From Nitrososphaerota archaeon (lineage in GTDB: Archaea > Thermoproteota > Nitrososphaeria > Nitrososphaerales > UBA183): 64,000 nt of DNA. Where the stretch lies: contig JAFMAW010000001.1 of NCBI GenBank assembly GCA_029784795.1, forward strand, positions 89,370-153,369. The letters are read 5' to 3'. Numbering within the stretch: position 1 is the stretch's first letter; each line of letters starts with the position of its first letter. Below are positions 48,814-57,896 of this stretch, one piece after another. The translations under genes and the position numbers were made by a program. The notes beneath the pieces were generated by a model, which saw only the letters and a list, made by a program, of their open reading frames with translations, made no database searches and had not been told where the DNA came from.

Positions 48814-49821
48814 GTGCTTCGCATCTTGGGGGGCGCATCCGTGACCGCCAACGGCGGCATCCAAGTCGACCTGGAGGGGAGGCGCTACGTCCTCGACCCC
48901 CACTCTCGAGTCAGGGCTGACTACACCTTCGTCTCCCATGCCCACTTAGACCACATGCACGCCCCGTCGAAGAACGAGAGGATCATCGCGTCGTCGGTCA
49001 CCGGGGAGCTGGCCAGGGCGAGGGGGTTCGACCTGGGAGAGACCACCGACGCCGTGGAGGGGGTCGAGCTGCTGGACTCGGGGCACATACTCGGGTCCAG
49101 GGCCATAAGGATAGCAGACGAGGTCTACTACACCGGCGACGCATCAGGCAGGACAAGGGCCTTCCTCGGCAAGTGCAGGACGCGCGGGGCGCGTGTCCTG
49201 GTGATGGAGACCACCTACGGCACGCCGGAGTACGTGTTCCCTCCCACGGCGAAGCTGGTGAAGGACGTCAACTCGCTGATCGCCTCGGCCTACGACAGGG
49301 GGAACCCCGTGGTACTGATGGGCTACCCCCTGGGGAAGGCCCAGCTCCTCTCCTACTTCTTCTCCAGCTGGGAGCCGATGATATACCACGAAAAGGTGGC
49401 GGCGATGAACCGCATCCACATCGACCACGGCGTCCCCCTGAAGCGGGGAACGACCTTCGACCCGTCCAAGGACCTGGACACCCTCCCCCGGGGCCCGTGG
49501 CTGATGATCAGCCCCATGGCGAGCGGCAGGAGCAGGATGATTTCCCACCTGAAGAAGAAGCACGGCGCCATAGTCGTGGCCTTCAGCGGCTGGGCGCTGG
49601 GCCAGGGGTACAAGTTCACCATGGGAGCCGACTACTCCTTCCCCCTCAGCGACCACTGCGACTACCAGGAGCTGATCGGCCTCGTCAAGGCCGTGTCCCC
49701 AGAGATGGTCTACACGGTGCACGGGTTCGCCGCAGAGTTCGCCCAGGACCTCAGGAGCCTCGGATTCTCCGCGAGGCCCCTGGCCGCCTATCAGTCGTCC
49801 CTATCTGACTTCGACGTCTGA
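48814..49821 (+). CDS. Metallo-beta-lactamase/beta-CASP-type nuclease
   Basis: The 335-residue protein has MBL motifs TFVSHAHLDHMHAP near residue 45 (HxHxDH), SGHILGSRAI near 90 and YYTGDASGRTRAF near 107. A beta-CASP-like insertion and the terminal motifs SGWALG and PLSDHCDYQELIG near 275-290 follow, then YTVHG near 310. This is the layout of archaeal RNA- or DNA-processing exonucleases related to mRNA 3'-end factors. The open frame starts far upstream inside the glycosidase gene; GTG 48814 lies about 18 bases after a TATA-like CTTAAATC overlapping the upstream stop. GTG or TTG codons a few residues later are alternatives. Confidence 0.82.
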   Translation: MLRILGGASVTANGGIQVDLEGRRYVLDPHSRVRADYTFVSHAHLDHMHAPSKNERIIASSVTGELARARGFDLGETTDAVEGVELLDSGHILGSRAIRIADEVYYTGDASGRTRAFLGKCRTRGARVLVMETTYGTPEYVFPPTAKLVKDVNSLIASAYDRGNPVVLMGYPLGKAQLLSYFFSSWEPMIYHEKVAAMNRIHIDHGVPLKRGTTFDPSKDLDTLPRGPWLMISPMASGRSRMISHLKKKHGAIVVAFSGWALGQGYKFTMGADYSFPLSDHCDYQELIGLVKAVSPEMVYTVHGFAAEFAQDLRSLGFSARPLAAYQSSLSDFDV

Positions 49822-49884
49822 GCCTGTTAAATAATCCGTAATCAGGGCTCGCCGCATTGCTCGCGGCCGCGGCATGATGACACA

Positions 49885-50316
49885 ATGGACCTCAAGAAGA
49901 TTCTGAGACTGAGCTACTGGCTGAACTTCATCAAGTTCAACGTGGTGGGGCTCTCAGGGGTGCTGGTCAACGAAGGGCTCCTCCTCGCGTTGGTCTACGA
50001 GCGGGTGTTCTACCTCCACGCCGACGCGGTGGCCATCGAAGCCTCTATCCTCTCGAACTTCTTCCTCAACGACTACTGGACCTTCAGGGACCGGCGCCAT
50101 GGGCACATCGCGGTGCGCCTGCTGAAGTTCAACGCCTTGATGGTGATCGGGCTCGTCGTCAACCTGACGATCCTCTACGCGTTCACCGCCTACCTGGGGA
50201 TCAACTACGCCGTCTCGAACCTCTTCGGCATAGCGGTAGCCTTCCTGCTGCGCTACTGGCTCAGCATCAGGTTCACCTGGATAAAGAAAGAAGAGGCGTC
50301 GACTTCTCCGACCTAG
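49885..50316 (+). CDS. GtrA-family membrane protein
   Basis: A 143-residue protein with four membrane helices: FIKFNVVGLSGVLVNEGLL, then ASILSNFFLNDYWTFRDRR (the conserved N-(D/E)-x-W-T-F block), VIGLVVNLTILYAFTAYLG, and LFGIAVAFLLRYWLSIRFTW. GtrA proteins help move polyprenyl-linked sugars across membranes in glycan or lipid modification. Its stop overlaps the end of ileS by four bases, convergently. Confidence 0.88.
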   Translation: MDLKKILRLSYWLNFIKFNVVGLSGVLVNEGLLLALVYERVFYLHADAVAIEASILSNFFLNDYWTFRDRRHGHIAVRLLKFNALMVIGLVVNLTILYAFTAYLGINYAVSNLFGIAVAFLLRYWLSIRFTWIKKEEASTSPT

Positions 50317-53300
50317 CCGACCTTGAGGTAGAGGGGCCTCCCGTCCAGCTCCGTCTCAGACCAGCCCTTCCCGGACCTCTCCGCGGACAGGCTCACCCTT
50401 TTCGCCCTCACCAGGTACGCCAGCTCATCCTTCAGGGGCTCGACGAACTCCAGGTCCTCGGGCTCCAGCCCGGCCACCGACGCCGACCTGAGCATCGCGG
50501 TCGGGACGAACCCCTTCTCCTTCCTGAGGGCCTGCAGCCTCCTCGCCAGGTCCCTCACGAGGCCTTCGGCCACCAGCTTCCTGTCCCTCACCTTGGGGAG
50601 GGCGACGAACACCCCTCCCTTCTCAGCCACCTCGAACCCCTCTGCGGGGGTGACCGTCAGCTCGTAGACCGAAAGAGGGACGTCGAACGACCCGACCCTG
50701 ACCGGCCTCCCCGAGAAGTAGGCTCCGAGGGCCTCCTTCCCTTCCAGGGGCCCGATCCCAGCGAGGACCTCCCTGGTCCTCTCCTTGAACAGTGCGCCAA
50801 CCCTCGAGGTGTTCGCCCTGAGGACGAAGGACGCCGGGAACCCCTCAGGCTCCGTCGCCACTGCGACCCCCCTCACGTTGCAGAGCAGGGACACGGTCCC
50901 CTTCGCCCGCCTGGCGACCCCTTCCGCCGCGGGCTGCACCAGCAGCTCCGCCGCCCTGAGGGGCCACCGCCGCTTGAGCTTGGCCCTGGCCCTGGCCGAG
51001 TTGCACGCCTCTTCGACCTTGAGCGAAAAGTCCACGACCTCCTCGGCCTTCTTCGAGCTCCGCCCGGCGACCTTCCCCATCCCTTTGGCCAGGACCGGGG
51101 TCTCCCACTTCCCCCCATCGAACAGCTCCTGGTAGAGGTACTCGGTCGCGAAGGGGACCATGGGGTGGAGCAGCTCGTCGGCCCTCCTGAGCGCGTGCCC
51201 CAGGACCGCGTAGACCGCGAGGCGCCTCCCGACCCCCCGGGGGTCGTCGTCCCACAGCTCGCTCCTCACCAGCCTGACGTAGGTCTGGCTGAGGTGGGTG
51301 ATCACCAGCTCCTCGAGGCTCTTCGCCGCCTCGTTGTACCTCCCGGTCGAGTAGCACCGCTCCACGTCACGCTGCGCCTGGTCCAGCTTCTGCAGCAGCC
51401 ACCTGTCCACCAGGGTGAGGGCCTTCCTCCTGGCCGCCCAGGCCAGGCTGTGCTTCTCCGGCGCGTAGCCGTCAACGGCTCCGTTCTGCTGGAGGTACAG
51501 GTGCAGGTGATAGAGTGTGTTCATCACCTGGTATGCCCTCCCTGCCATCTCCTTCTGGTCGAAGTTGACCGAGTCCTCCGGGGACGCCTTGGCCAGGACA
51601 TAGAACCTGGCGACGTCCACCGAGTTGTTGCGGAGGAGGTCCAGCCCCTGCACCACGTTCCCCAGCCGCTTGCTCATCTTCTGGCCGTTTTCGTCTAGGA
51701 CGTGCCCCTGGAAAAGGAACGCCTTGTAGGGGGCCGCCGGCTTGCCCGTCCGGATCACGTTCAGGAGGAGCAGCGTGTAGGCCCATCCCCTGGTCTGGTC
51801 TATGGCCTCGGTGAGGAACTCGACGGGGACGAGCTCGTCGAACTCCCTGTCGGTGAACGAGGAGTAGGGCGCGGCCCCGCTGTTGTGCCAGGTGTCCAGG
51901 ACATAGGGCTCCCGCTTCGCCCTCCCGCCGCACTTCGGGCACCGGAGGACGACCCTGTCCATCCAGGGACGGTGGAGCTCGAACTTCGGCCCGTCGGGGA
52001 GCTCCGCCGCCTGGGCCACGATCGCCTTCCTGGAGAACGCCCCTGCCTTCTCGCCGCAGACTTCACAGACCCATATGGGGAGCGGGGTCCCCCAGACTCT
52101 CTCTCTGGTCACGCACCACGCCGGGGACTCGGCCAGCCCGGCCAGGAACCTGTTCTTCGGCCCTTCAAAGAAGTACTCGACCTTCTCGGCCGCCTTCACG
52201 ACGTCAGCCCTGATCCTGTCCACCCAGTAGAAGTACTCGCGCCTTGCGAGCCACACGAGCCTGTCATCCGACCTCCAGCAGACGGGGTAGTCGTGGACTA
52301 TCCTCCCTGCCGCCACGACGGCGCCCCTGGACCTCAGCTCGTCTATCACAGCCTGGTCCGCGTCCCTGGCGAAGAGCCCGGAGAACCTCCCTGCCTCCTG
52401 GGTGAACCTCACCCTGTCGTCGAAGGGGGCGAAGACCGGGGCGCCCCTCTTCTGGGCCACGGCGAAGTCCTCCTCGCCGTTTGCCGGGGACATGTGCACC
52501 AGGCCGGTCCCCGTGGTCACGTCCACGTACTCCTCGGCCACCACCCTGTGCACCGCGCCGCTGAGCTTCAGCCTGCCCAGCCCGGGTATGATGTCGAGCA
52601 GCGGGTGCTCGTAGCGCAGCCCCTCGAGCTCCTCCCCCCTCACCCGCTTCTTCGTCTCGCCGAACTCCACCCCCAGCTCCTTGGCCAGGGCGTCCTTCCT
52701 CTCGGCGTTGACCACCCAGACCTCGTCCCCCGCCGCCACGTACTCGTACTCCGACCCGGGCTTGACCCCCACCAGCTCGTCGGTGACGACGGTGAACGGC
52801 ATGGTGGTCCAGAGGACGAGGTATGCCCCGTCCTCGGCCTTCACCTTGTAGTAGAGGCTCGGGTCGTCCAGCTTCTCGTACCCGCCTAGGCTCACCTCCC
52901 CGGCGCTGAGGGCCGTCTGGCACTTCGGGCAGTAGGGGACCACCTTGAACCCCTCCCCCAGCAGCCCGCTCTTCCACGCCTTTTCCAGGTATGACCACTC
53001 CCGCTCTATGTACCCGTCCCGATAGGTCATGTAGGCACGCTCGCGGTCCAGCATCAGCCCCAGGAGCGCGTCGGCCTCGTCCCAGTCGGCCCTGTATCGG
53101 CCTATGATGCGCTTGCATTCGGCGACCAGCTTGTCGACCCCCACCTTCTCCAGGTCCTCCCACTTGTTCCCTGACAGCCCCAGCTCCTTCTCCGCCTGCA
53201 GCTCCACCGGGAGCCCCTGGGTGTCCCACCCCCCGCGGAACACTATGTTGTCCCCCTTCATGGTCCGGTACCTGTACCAGAGGTCCTTCATCATCCTCCC

Positions 53301-53540
53301 CCTCACGTGGCCGACGTGGGGCTGGTTGTTCAGGGTCGGCGGCCCTTCGACGTAGCCGATGGGCCTGCTCTTGGAGACCGCCCTGGCCGCCTTTGCCTTC
53401 GTCCGGGGGGACGCATAGAAGCCCCTGACCTTCGCTTCTATCTTCTTCCAGTCGTAGTCTTGGCTGAGTGTGGGTCGCTTCTTAGCGCGTCGGGATAATT
53501 TTGTAACCACCGGCTCTGTTCCCCAAGGCTTCCATCCCAA
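50313..53540 (-). CDS. ileS: Isoleucyl-tRNA synthetase
   Basis: The class I synthetase has 1075 residues. EGPPTLNNQPHVGHVRGRMM holds the HIGH motif (HVGH) near residue 80, and WDTQGLPVELQAEKELG follows. The CP1 editing domain with TTGTGLVHMSPANGEEDF lies near 340-360, KMSKRLGNVV near residue 620, and the anticodon-binding domain beyond. Zinc Cys pairs CEVCGEK and CPKCGGR occur near 490-530. The TTG at 53540 opens the frame; because the TATA box is at about 53559-53566, GTG 53510 is also plausible. Confidence 0.95.
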   Translation of the reverse strand: MGWKPWGTEPVVTKLSRRAKKRPTLSQDYDWKKIEAKVRGFYASPRTKAKAARAVSKSRPIGYVEGPPTLNNQPHVGHVRGRMMKDLWYRYRTMKGDNIVFRGGWDTQGLPVELQAEKELGLSGNKWEDLEKVGVDKLVAECKRIIGRYRADWDEADALLGLMLDRERAYMTYRDGYIEREWSYLEKAWKSGLLGEGFKVVPYCPKCQTALSAGEVSLGGYEKLDDPSLYYKVKAEDGAYLVLWTTMPFTVVTDELVGVKPGSEYEYVAAGDEVWVVNAERKDALAKELGVEFGETKKRVRGEELEGLRYEHPLLDIIPGLGRLKLSGAVHRVVAEEYVDVTTGTGLVHMSPANGEEDFAVAQKRGAPVFAPFDDRVRFTQEAGRFSGLFARDADQAVIDELRSRGAVVAAGRIVHDYPVCWRSDDRLVWLARREYFYWVDRIRADVVKAAEKVEYFFEGPKNRFLAGLAESPAWCVTRERVWGTPLPIWVCEVCGEKAGAFSRKAIVAQAAELPDGPKFELHRPWMDRVVLRCPKCGGRAKREPYVLDTWHNSGAAPYSSFTDREFDELVPVEFLTEAIDQTRGWAYTLLLLNVIRTGKPAAPYKAFLFQGHVLDENGQKMSKRLGNVVQGLDLLRNNSVDVARFYVLAKASPEDSVNFDQKEMAGRAYQVMNTLYHLHLYLQQNGAVDGYAPEKHSLAWAARRKALTLVDRWLLQKLDQAQRDVERCYSTGRYNEAAKSLEELVITHLSQTYVRLVRSELWDDDPRGVGRRLAVYAVLGHALRRADELLHPMVPFATEYLYQELFDGGKWETPVLAKGMGKVAGRSSKKAEEVVDFSLKVEEACNSARARAKLKRRWPLRAAELLVQPAAEGVARRAKGTVSLLCNVRGVAVATEPEGFPASFVLRANTSRVGALFKERTREVLAGIGPLEGKEALGAYFSGRPVRVGSFDVPLSVYELTVTPAEGFEVAEKGGVFVALPKVRDRKLVAEGLVRDLARRLQALRKEKGFVPTAMLRSASVAGLEPEDLEFVEPLKDELAYLVRAKRVSLSAERSGKGWSETELDGRPLYLKVG

Positions 53541-53631
53541 GTCTGCCCGGCGGGGGTCTTAAGGATAACTTCGCGTCCGGACACTGCGCCCTGCCGCGTA
53601 CCCGGCTTCCCGTAACCCCGCGGGCGGGGGC

Positions 53632-54318
53632 TCAGGTGCCTGTGCGCAGCCTCCGGGCGAAGAGCTCGGGGAGCCCGGCGTCCAGTATCTTCTTCGCCGC
53701 ACCTTGTACGTCGTACTCGACCCTCCTCTCCTCGACCTCCACCAGGCCGCCGTCGAAGCTGACGATGGCGAAGGCCGCCCTCCAGTCGCCGTCACGGGGC
53801 TGCCCCACGGAGCCGGGGTTGAACACCACCCCCTCCCCTTCCTTCCACGCATAGGGGACGTGCGTGTGCCCCAGTCCGATTGCGCGGGCCCCCGCTCTGT
53901 CCAGGTAGTGGCCGAAGAGGTCCTGGTGGGTCCTGGGGTCGACGTACTCCCACAGCCTGTCGTCCGGGCTGCCGTGGGCGAAGTACGCCTGCGCCCCGCC
54001 TATCTCCGCCCTCAGATCAAGGGGGAGCCCCCCGAGGTACCGCCTGCTCTCCTCTGTGAGGCGGTCCGCCGTCCAGACCGAGGACATGGCCGCCCTCGCG
54101 TTGAACCCGGACCTGTCCCCGGTCAGCGCGGCCACGTCGTGGTTCCCGGCGATTCCTTTCGTCCCCCGGTCCTTCAGCGCCGCAATCACTTCGTTGGGTT
54201 GAGCCCCATAGTCGACGTAGTCCCCCAGGCAGTACAGGTCGTACCCTTCCGTCTGCCCGAGGACGGCGCTCAACGCCTCGAGGTTCCCGTGGGTGTCCGA
54301 CAGCACCGCGACCTTCAC
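53632..54318 (-). CDS. YfcE/MJ0936-type metallophosphoesterase
   Basis: A 228-residue calcineurin-like phosphoesterase. Metal motifs in order are VLSDTHGN (residues 5-12), CLGDYVDYG near 31, GIAGNHDVA near 57, and YFAHGSPDD near 113 with GLGHTHVPY near 147. The start at GTG 54318 places the first motif at the N-terminus as in the family; the extension to 54384 is not protein-like. It may act on cyclic nucleotides or phosphodiesters. Confidence 0.88.
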   Translation of the reverse strand: MKVAVLSDTHGNLEALSAVLGQTEGYDLYCLGDYVDYGAQPNEVIAALKDRGTKGIAGNHDVAALTGDRSGFNARAAMSSVWTADRLTEESRRYLGGLPLDLRAEIGGAQAYFAHGSPDDRLWEYVDPRTHQDLFGHYLDRAGARAIGLGHTHVPYAWKEGEGVVFNPGSVGQPRDGDWRAAFAIVSFDGGLVEVEERRVEYDVQGAAKKILDAGLPELFARRLRTGT

Positions 54319-54461
54319 GCCTGCCGCGCCGGCCCGGGGACAGAAAAAGCTCGCTTCGGACCGCGTGTCAAGAAAAAAGAACAATAGTTAATGCGTTGGT
54401 GAAACAGATTATACTACTCCCCACATAGAGAATTTGGGGCTGTTGAGGCTCGAAGCTACCT

Positions 54462-55115
54462 ATGTCCACGTTCGCAGGTAAATGGGAAAAGCAAAACAGC
54501 CAGAGTTTCGGAACTCGGGTGAAGGATTCCGTGAGGAGCCCCGGGCCCCTGAAGCCGAGACTCGACCTCGCAGTCCGCCAAATCCAAGTCCAAGTAGCCA
54601 AACTCGACTCCACATCCACCAAACTCAGGGAGAGAGACAACTCGATCTTCACAAAGGTCGTCAGCTCTCTACAGAAACACGACACTCAGCACGCGTCCGT
54701 CTTCGCGAACGAGCTGGCCGAGATCAGAAAGATGAACAAGATGGTCACCCAGGCCAAGCTCGCTCTGGAGCAGATAGTGCTCAGACTCAACACCATCACG
54801 GAACTGGGCGACATCGTCGTCACCCTGACACCGGCCATGTCGGTGATACGCAACGTCAAGCAAGGCTTGGTGGGCGTGTTGCCGGAAGCCGAGAACGAGA
54901 TCGGCGAGATCTCTGGTCTGCTCAGCAGCATCCTGGTGGACGCAGGGACAGTAGGTGGATACTCCCTCAACTTCGAAGCCGCCAACGAGGACGCCGAGAA
55001 AATCTTGGCCGAGGCCTCAGCCGTGGCGGAGACTCGCATGCGCGAGAAGTTCCCGGACATCCCCTCGTCTCTCCCGTCTGCCGAAACAACCTCTACTGAG
55101 GGCGCCTCCTACTAA
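54462..55115 (+). CDS. ESCRT-III (CdvB paralogue)
   Basis: A 217-residue Snf7-like coiled-coil protein of the archaeal cell-division and membrane-remodelling system. The ESCRT-III core covers residues about 30-165: LKPRLDLAVRQIQVQVAKLD, SIFTKVVSSLQKHDTQHASV, ALEQIVLRLNTITELGDIVV. Unlike the CdvB gene 0.2 kb downstream it has no C-terminal winged-helix domain, as in CdvB1/B2 paralogues. The start region follows a TATA tract (GATTATACTAC, about 54409). A stem with a T-rich tail ends the gene, so it forms its own transcription unit. Confidence 0.9.
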   Translation: MSTFAGKWEKQNSQSFGTRVKDSVRSPGPLKPRLDLAVRQIQVQVAKLDSTSTKLRERDNSIFTKVVSSLQKHDTQHASVFANELAEIRKMNKMVTQAKLALEQIVLRLNTITELGDIVVTLTPAMSVIRNVKQGLVGVLPEAENEIGEISGLLSSILVDAGTVGGYSLNFEAANEDAEKILAEASAVAETRMREKFPDIPSSLPSAETTSTEGASY

Positions 55116-55116
55116 G

Positions 55117-55140
55117 AAGGAGCCCTCGCTCCTTTATTTT
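55117..55140 (+). terminator. Hairpin-plus-T-run terminator after the ESCRT-III gene
   Basis: AAGGAG (55117-55122) pairs with CTCCTT (55129-55134) across six bases and is followed by TATTTT. It lies directly downstream of the TAA stop and separates the ESCRT-III paralogue from cdvB-cdvC. Confidence 0.65.
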
Positions 55141-55327
55141 CTCCAACCCGAGTGGGAACTGGGTTCCGGCGTGTCCTCCTCTGAGGCCTGCGGCCCCGGC
55201 GCGCCGTCGGCTAGCTCCTCCCCCGATCAGGGCGACGGCCTGAGAGTTCAAACAAACATTCACCATATTGTATCGCTTTTGTTGACCAACCCCGTGATTA
55301 TGGGGGTCGACCCCTGAGCCGGCGTAT

Positions 55328-56194
55328 TTGTCCGCCCGTGCACCTCTGAGGCTACTGGGTATAGGCCGCGAGGAGGCAATCAAGCCGAAGATCACGTCGA
55401 CGATCAAGGAGATTGAATACCACCGCAAGGAGCTGGAGAGCATCCGGGCCCGGGTCGAGCAGAGGCGCAAGACGCTCTTCGACACGACCCTGAGGGCGAT
55501 GAAGACCAAGGACCAGTCCAAGGCGAACGTCTACGCCAACGAGTGGGCCGAGCTCAGGAAGGTGGGGAAGGTGGTCTATGCCAGCGAGCTCGCCCTGACC
55601 CAGGTGGTCCTGAGGCTGGAGAGCATAGCTGAGGTCGGGGACGTGATGTCGCACATGAGCATGGCCTTCAAGGTCCTCCGCAAGGTCAACAAGACCGTCC
55701 AGGGGATCGCCCCCTCGCTGGACCACGCGTCAGACGAGATCAACAGCGCCCTCAGCGAGACCATGGCTGGGATGGGGAACGTGTCTCCTGACATCCAGCT
55801 GAACATCCAGACCGACAACGGCGAAGAGCTCATCGAGCAGGCAAGGAGGCTAGCCGAAGAGAGGGCCGAGGAGATGAAGCGGACACTCATGGTCTCCCCG
55901 CGGGCGATCCAGCGCGAAGCCCCGGAGCTCCAGGAGAGGACCCCGCTCCTCGAGGCCGGCGACGACGAGGAGGATGACGCGTCCCAGATACTCGGCGCCC
56001 TCTACCCGCCGCGCGCGCATCCTGACGAGGCGGAGGAGCAGGTGCTCCAGTATGCGGCCATCCACAACGGAAACGTCGACATAACCGACGCGTCTTCTGT
56101 CCTTAAGATACCCTCAGACGAGGTGGAGCAGGCGATGCTCACGCTCATGGCCCAGGGGAAGGTCAAGCTCGGCGAGGGGGGCTCGGAGAGTTGA
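55328..56194 (+). CDS. cdvB: Cell division protein CdvB (ESCRT-III with winged helix)
   Basis: A 288-residue protein. The ESCRT-III domain spans about residues 20-175 (KPKITSTIKEIEYHRKELES, ALTQVVLRLESIAEVGDVMS). An acidic linker with RTPLLEAGDDEEDDASQILG follows, and a C-terminal winged helix of about 60 residues (EQVLQYAAIHNGNVDITDAS) normally binds CdvA. The linker could hold the MIM2 element that recruits the CdvC MIT domain. The TTG start is leaderless relative to TGATTATGG at 55295-55303. No cdvA gene is next to it, in contrast to the crenarchaeal cdvABC order. Confidence 0.92.
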   Translation: MSARAPLRLLGIGREEAIKPKITSTIKEIEYHRKELESIRARVEQRRKTLFDTTLRAMKTKDQSKANVYANEWAELRKVGKVVYASELALTQVVLRLESIAEVGDVMSHMSMAFKVLRKVNKTVQGIAPSLDHASDEINSALSETMAGMGNVSPDIQLNIQTDNGEELIEQARRLAEERAEEMKRTLMVSPRAIQREAPELQERTPLLEAGDDEEDDASQILGALYPPRAHPDEAEEQVLQYAAIHNGNVDITDASSVLKIPSDEVEQAMLTLMAQGKVKLGEGGSES

Positions 56195-57426
56195 GCGTGG
56201 TCGCAGCCAAGGAGCTGGAAGACGACGCGAAGAAGTACGCGTCGGAAGCGATCAGGCTTGACTCGCAGGGGGCCCATGGCATGGCGATCCAGATGTACCA
56301 GAAGGCCATATCGACCCTGGTGAAGCTAGTACACCTCTACCCTGACTACAGGCTCAACAAGCAGTACACCGAGCGCGCCATGGCATACCAGGAGAGGGTC
56401 AAAGCGATACAGGCGGCCCACGGGCTGATCCCGCAGGACCAACCAACAGAAGCCGAATGGACCCCCCCGGCGGCGAGGCCCGGGGCTGCACCCGGTCCGA
56501 CGTCGGCGAGCCCCAACTCACCGGCCGGGCCCCAGGTCGTGCAGCAGCTGAAGGCGTCCTTCAACGAGCTCGTCGTCACAGAGAAACCAGACGTCAAGTG
56601 GGACGACGTCATAGGCCTCGAGGACTGCAAGCAGGCCATCCGCGAGTCGATAGTCTTCCCCTTCCTGCGCCCCGACCTCTTCAAGCTGGGCTGGCCCAGG
56701 GGGATCCTGCTCTACGGCCCGCCAGGATGCGGCAAGACGATGGTGGCGGCGGCCACGGCGGCGGAGATAGACGGGTACTTCATCTCGGTCGACGCGGCGT
56801 CGATCATGAGCAAGTGGCTGGGCGAGGGGGAGAAGAACGTGGCCAAGCTCTTCAACAACGCCAGGAAGATGCTGGCTGACAACAAGCCGGTGATAGTGTT
56901 CGTCGACGAGATAGACTCCCTGCTCGGCACCAGGAGCCAGGAGGTCGGTGGCGAGGTGAGGGTAAGGGACCAGTTCCTGAAGGAGACAGACGGGATCAAC
57001 GACAAGGGGAAGAACCTCCACATGTACGTCATAGGCGCCACGAACAAGCCCTGGTCCCTGGACCCGCCATTCCTCCGCCGCTTCGCCAAGAGGATACTCG
57101 TCCCCCTCCCGGACAACGAGGCGCGCATGGCCCAGTTCAAGCTCTACACGGCGCCGCTGACGCTGGCCGAGGACGTGGAGCCCGCGACCCTGGCCAAGCT
57201 GAGCGACGGCTACTCTGGGAGCGACATCAAGGACATCTGCCAGGGGGTCCAGCTGAGGGTGGTCAGAGAGCTGTTCAAGTCAGGCAACGCCCTGGACAAG
57301 GAGTCGACCCCGCGCCCCATAGACATCAGCGACTTCAAGGAGATAATGAGGACGAGGAAGCCTTCCGTGTCCCCGGACATGCTCCGCGCCTACCAGCAGT
57401 GGACGAACAACTTCAGCGCGCTCTAG
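56191..57426 (+). CDS. cdvC: Cell division ATPase CdvC (Vps4 homologue)
   Basis: A 411-residue protein: MIT domain at residues about 5-80 (DDAKKYASEAIRLDSQGAHG), a Pro/Ala-rich linker (about 88-112), then a AAA domain with Walker A GPPGCGKTM near 176, Walker B VIVFVDEIDS near 233, and arginine fingers in FLRRFAKRI, ending in the Vps4 C-terminal helix. It disassembles ESCRT-III polymers. The TTG start overlaps the cdvB stop by four bases (TTGA), so they are co-translated. Confidence 0.94.
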   Translation: MSVVAAKELEDDAKKYASEAIRLDSQGAHGMAIQMYQKAISTLVKLVHLYPDYRLNKQYTERAMAYQERVKAIQAAHGLIPQDQPTEAEWTPPAARPGAAPGPTSASPNSPAGPQVVQQLKASFNELVVTEKPDVKWDDVIGLEDCKQAIRESIVFPFLRPDLFKLGWPRGILLYGPPGCGKTMVAAATAAEIDGYFISVDAASIMSKWLGEGEKNVAKLFNNARKMLADNKPVIVFVDEIDSLLGTRSQEVGGEVRVRDQFLKETDGINDKGKNLHMYVIGATNKPWSLDPPFLRRFAKRILVPLPDNEARMAQFKLYTAPLTLAEDVEPATLAKLSDGYSGSDIKDICQGVQLRVVRELFKSGNALDKESTPRPIDISDFKEIMRTRKPSVSPDMLRAYQQWTNNFSAL

Positions 57427-57495
57427 CCCGGGCTACGTGCCGGGCTTCCACATCGCTTATAAGCAGACCTCGGGCCGGGCGCCCCGTAGGGTCCT

Positions 57496-57855
57496 TTGGA
57501 GTTAGAGAAGTTAACCCTCGAAGTGGGGGCCGCCAGGGCGGGGCTGAAGCCGGTGGTCCCGCGCGCGGTCCAGGGGGAGTCCGGGGTGGTCCATTCTTTC
57601 AACCTCCTCTTCTCAGACGGGGACCGGTTCTACGCCTTCGACATCTACGACTCCGTCAGCACCACAGAGATGGTGAAGTCCTACGCCAAGAAGCTCGACA
57701 CGGGCTGCTCGCTCGTCGTGGTCTGTCCCCTAGAGAGGGCCGACGACGACGCGAGACAGCTAGCGGCGAGCTACGAAATCAGGATCATCAGCCCGGAGGC
57801 CGCGGCGACGTTCTTCTCCCTCGAGAGGCCGCCCTCCACGCGCCGCTCTGGCTAG
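57496..57855 (+). CDS. Possible restriction-endonuclease-like small protein
   Basis: The 119-residue protein has a strand-rich core (SFNLLFSDGDRFYAFDIYDS, then KKLDTGCSLVVVCPLERADDD, ending ISPEAAATFFSLER). The pattern of a buried Asp after a strand (FYAFDIYDS) and a mixed beta/alpha end recalls PD-(D/E)xK-like domains in archaeal proteins of unknown role, but no clear catalytic set can be assigned. It starts with TTG; a TATAAG tract about 40 bases upstream can be its promoter. Confidence 0.45.
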   Translation: MELEKLTLEVGAARAGLKPVVPRAVQGESGVVHSFNLLFSDGDRFYAFDIYDSVSTTEMVKSYAKKLDTGCSLVVVCPLERADDDARQLAASYEIRIISPEAAATFFSLERPPSTRRSG

Positions 57856-57896
57856 GGCGTCGAACCTATTTCTACTCCCGCTCCCGAGCCCCCGCA

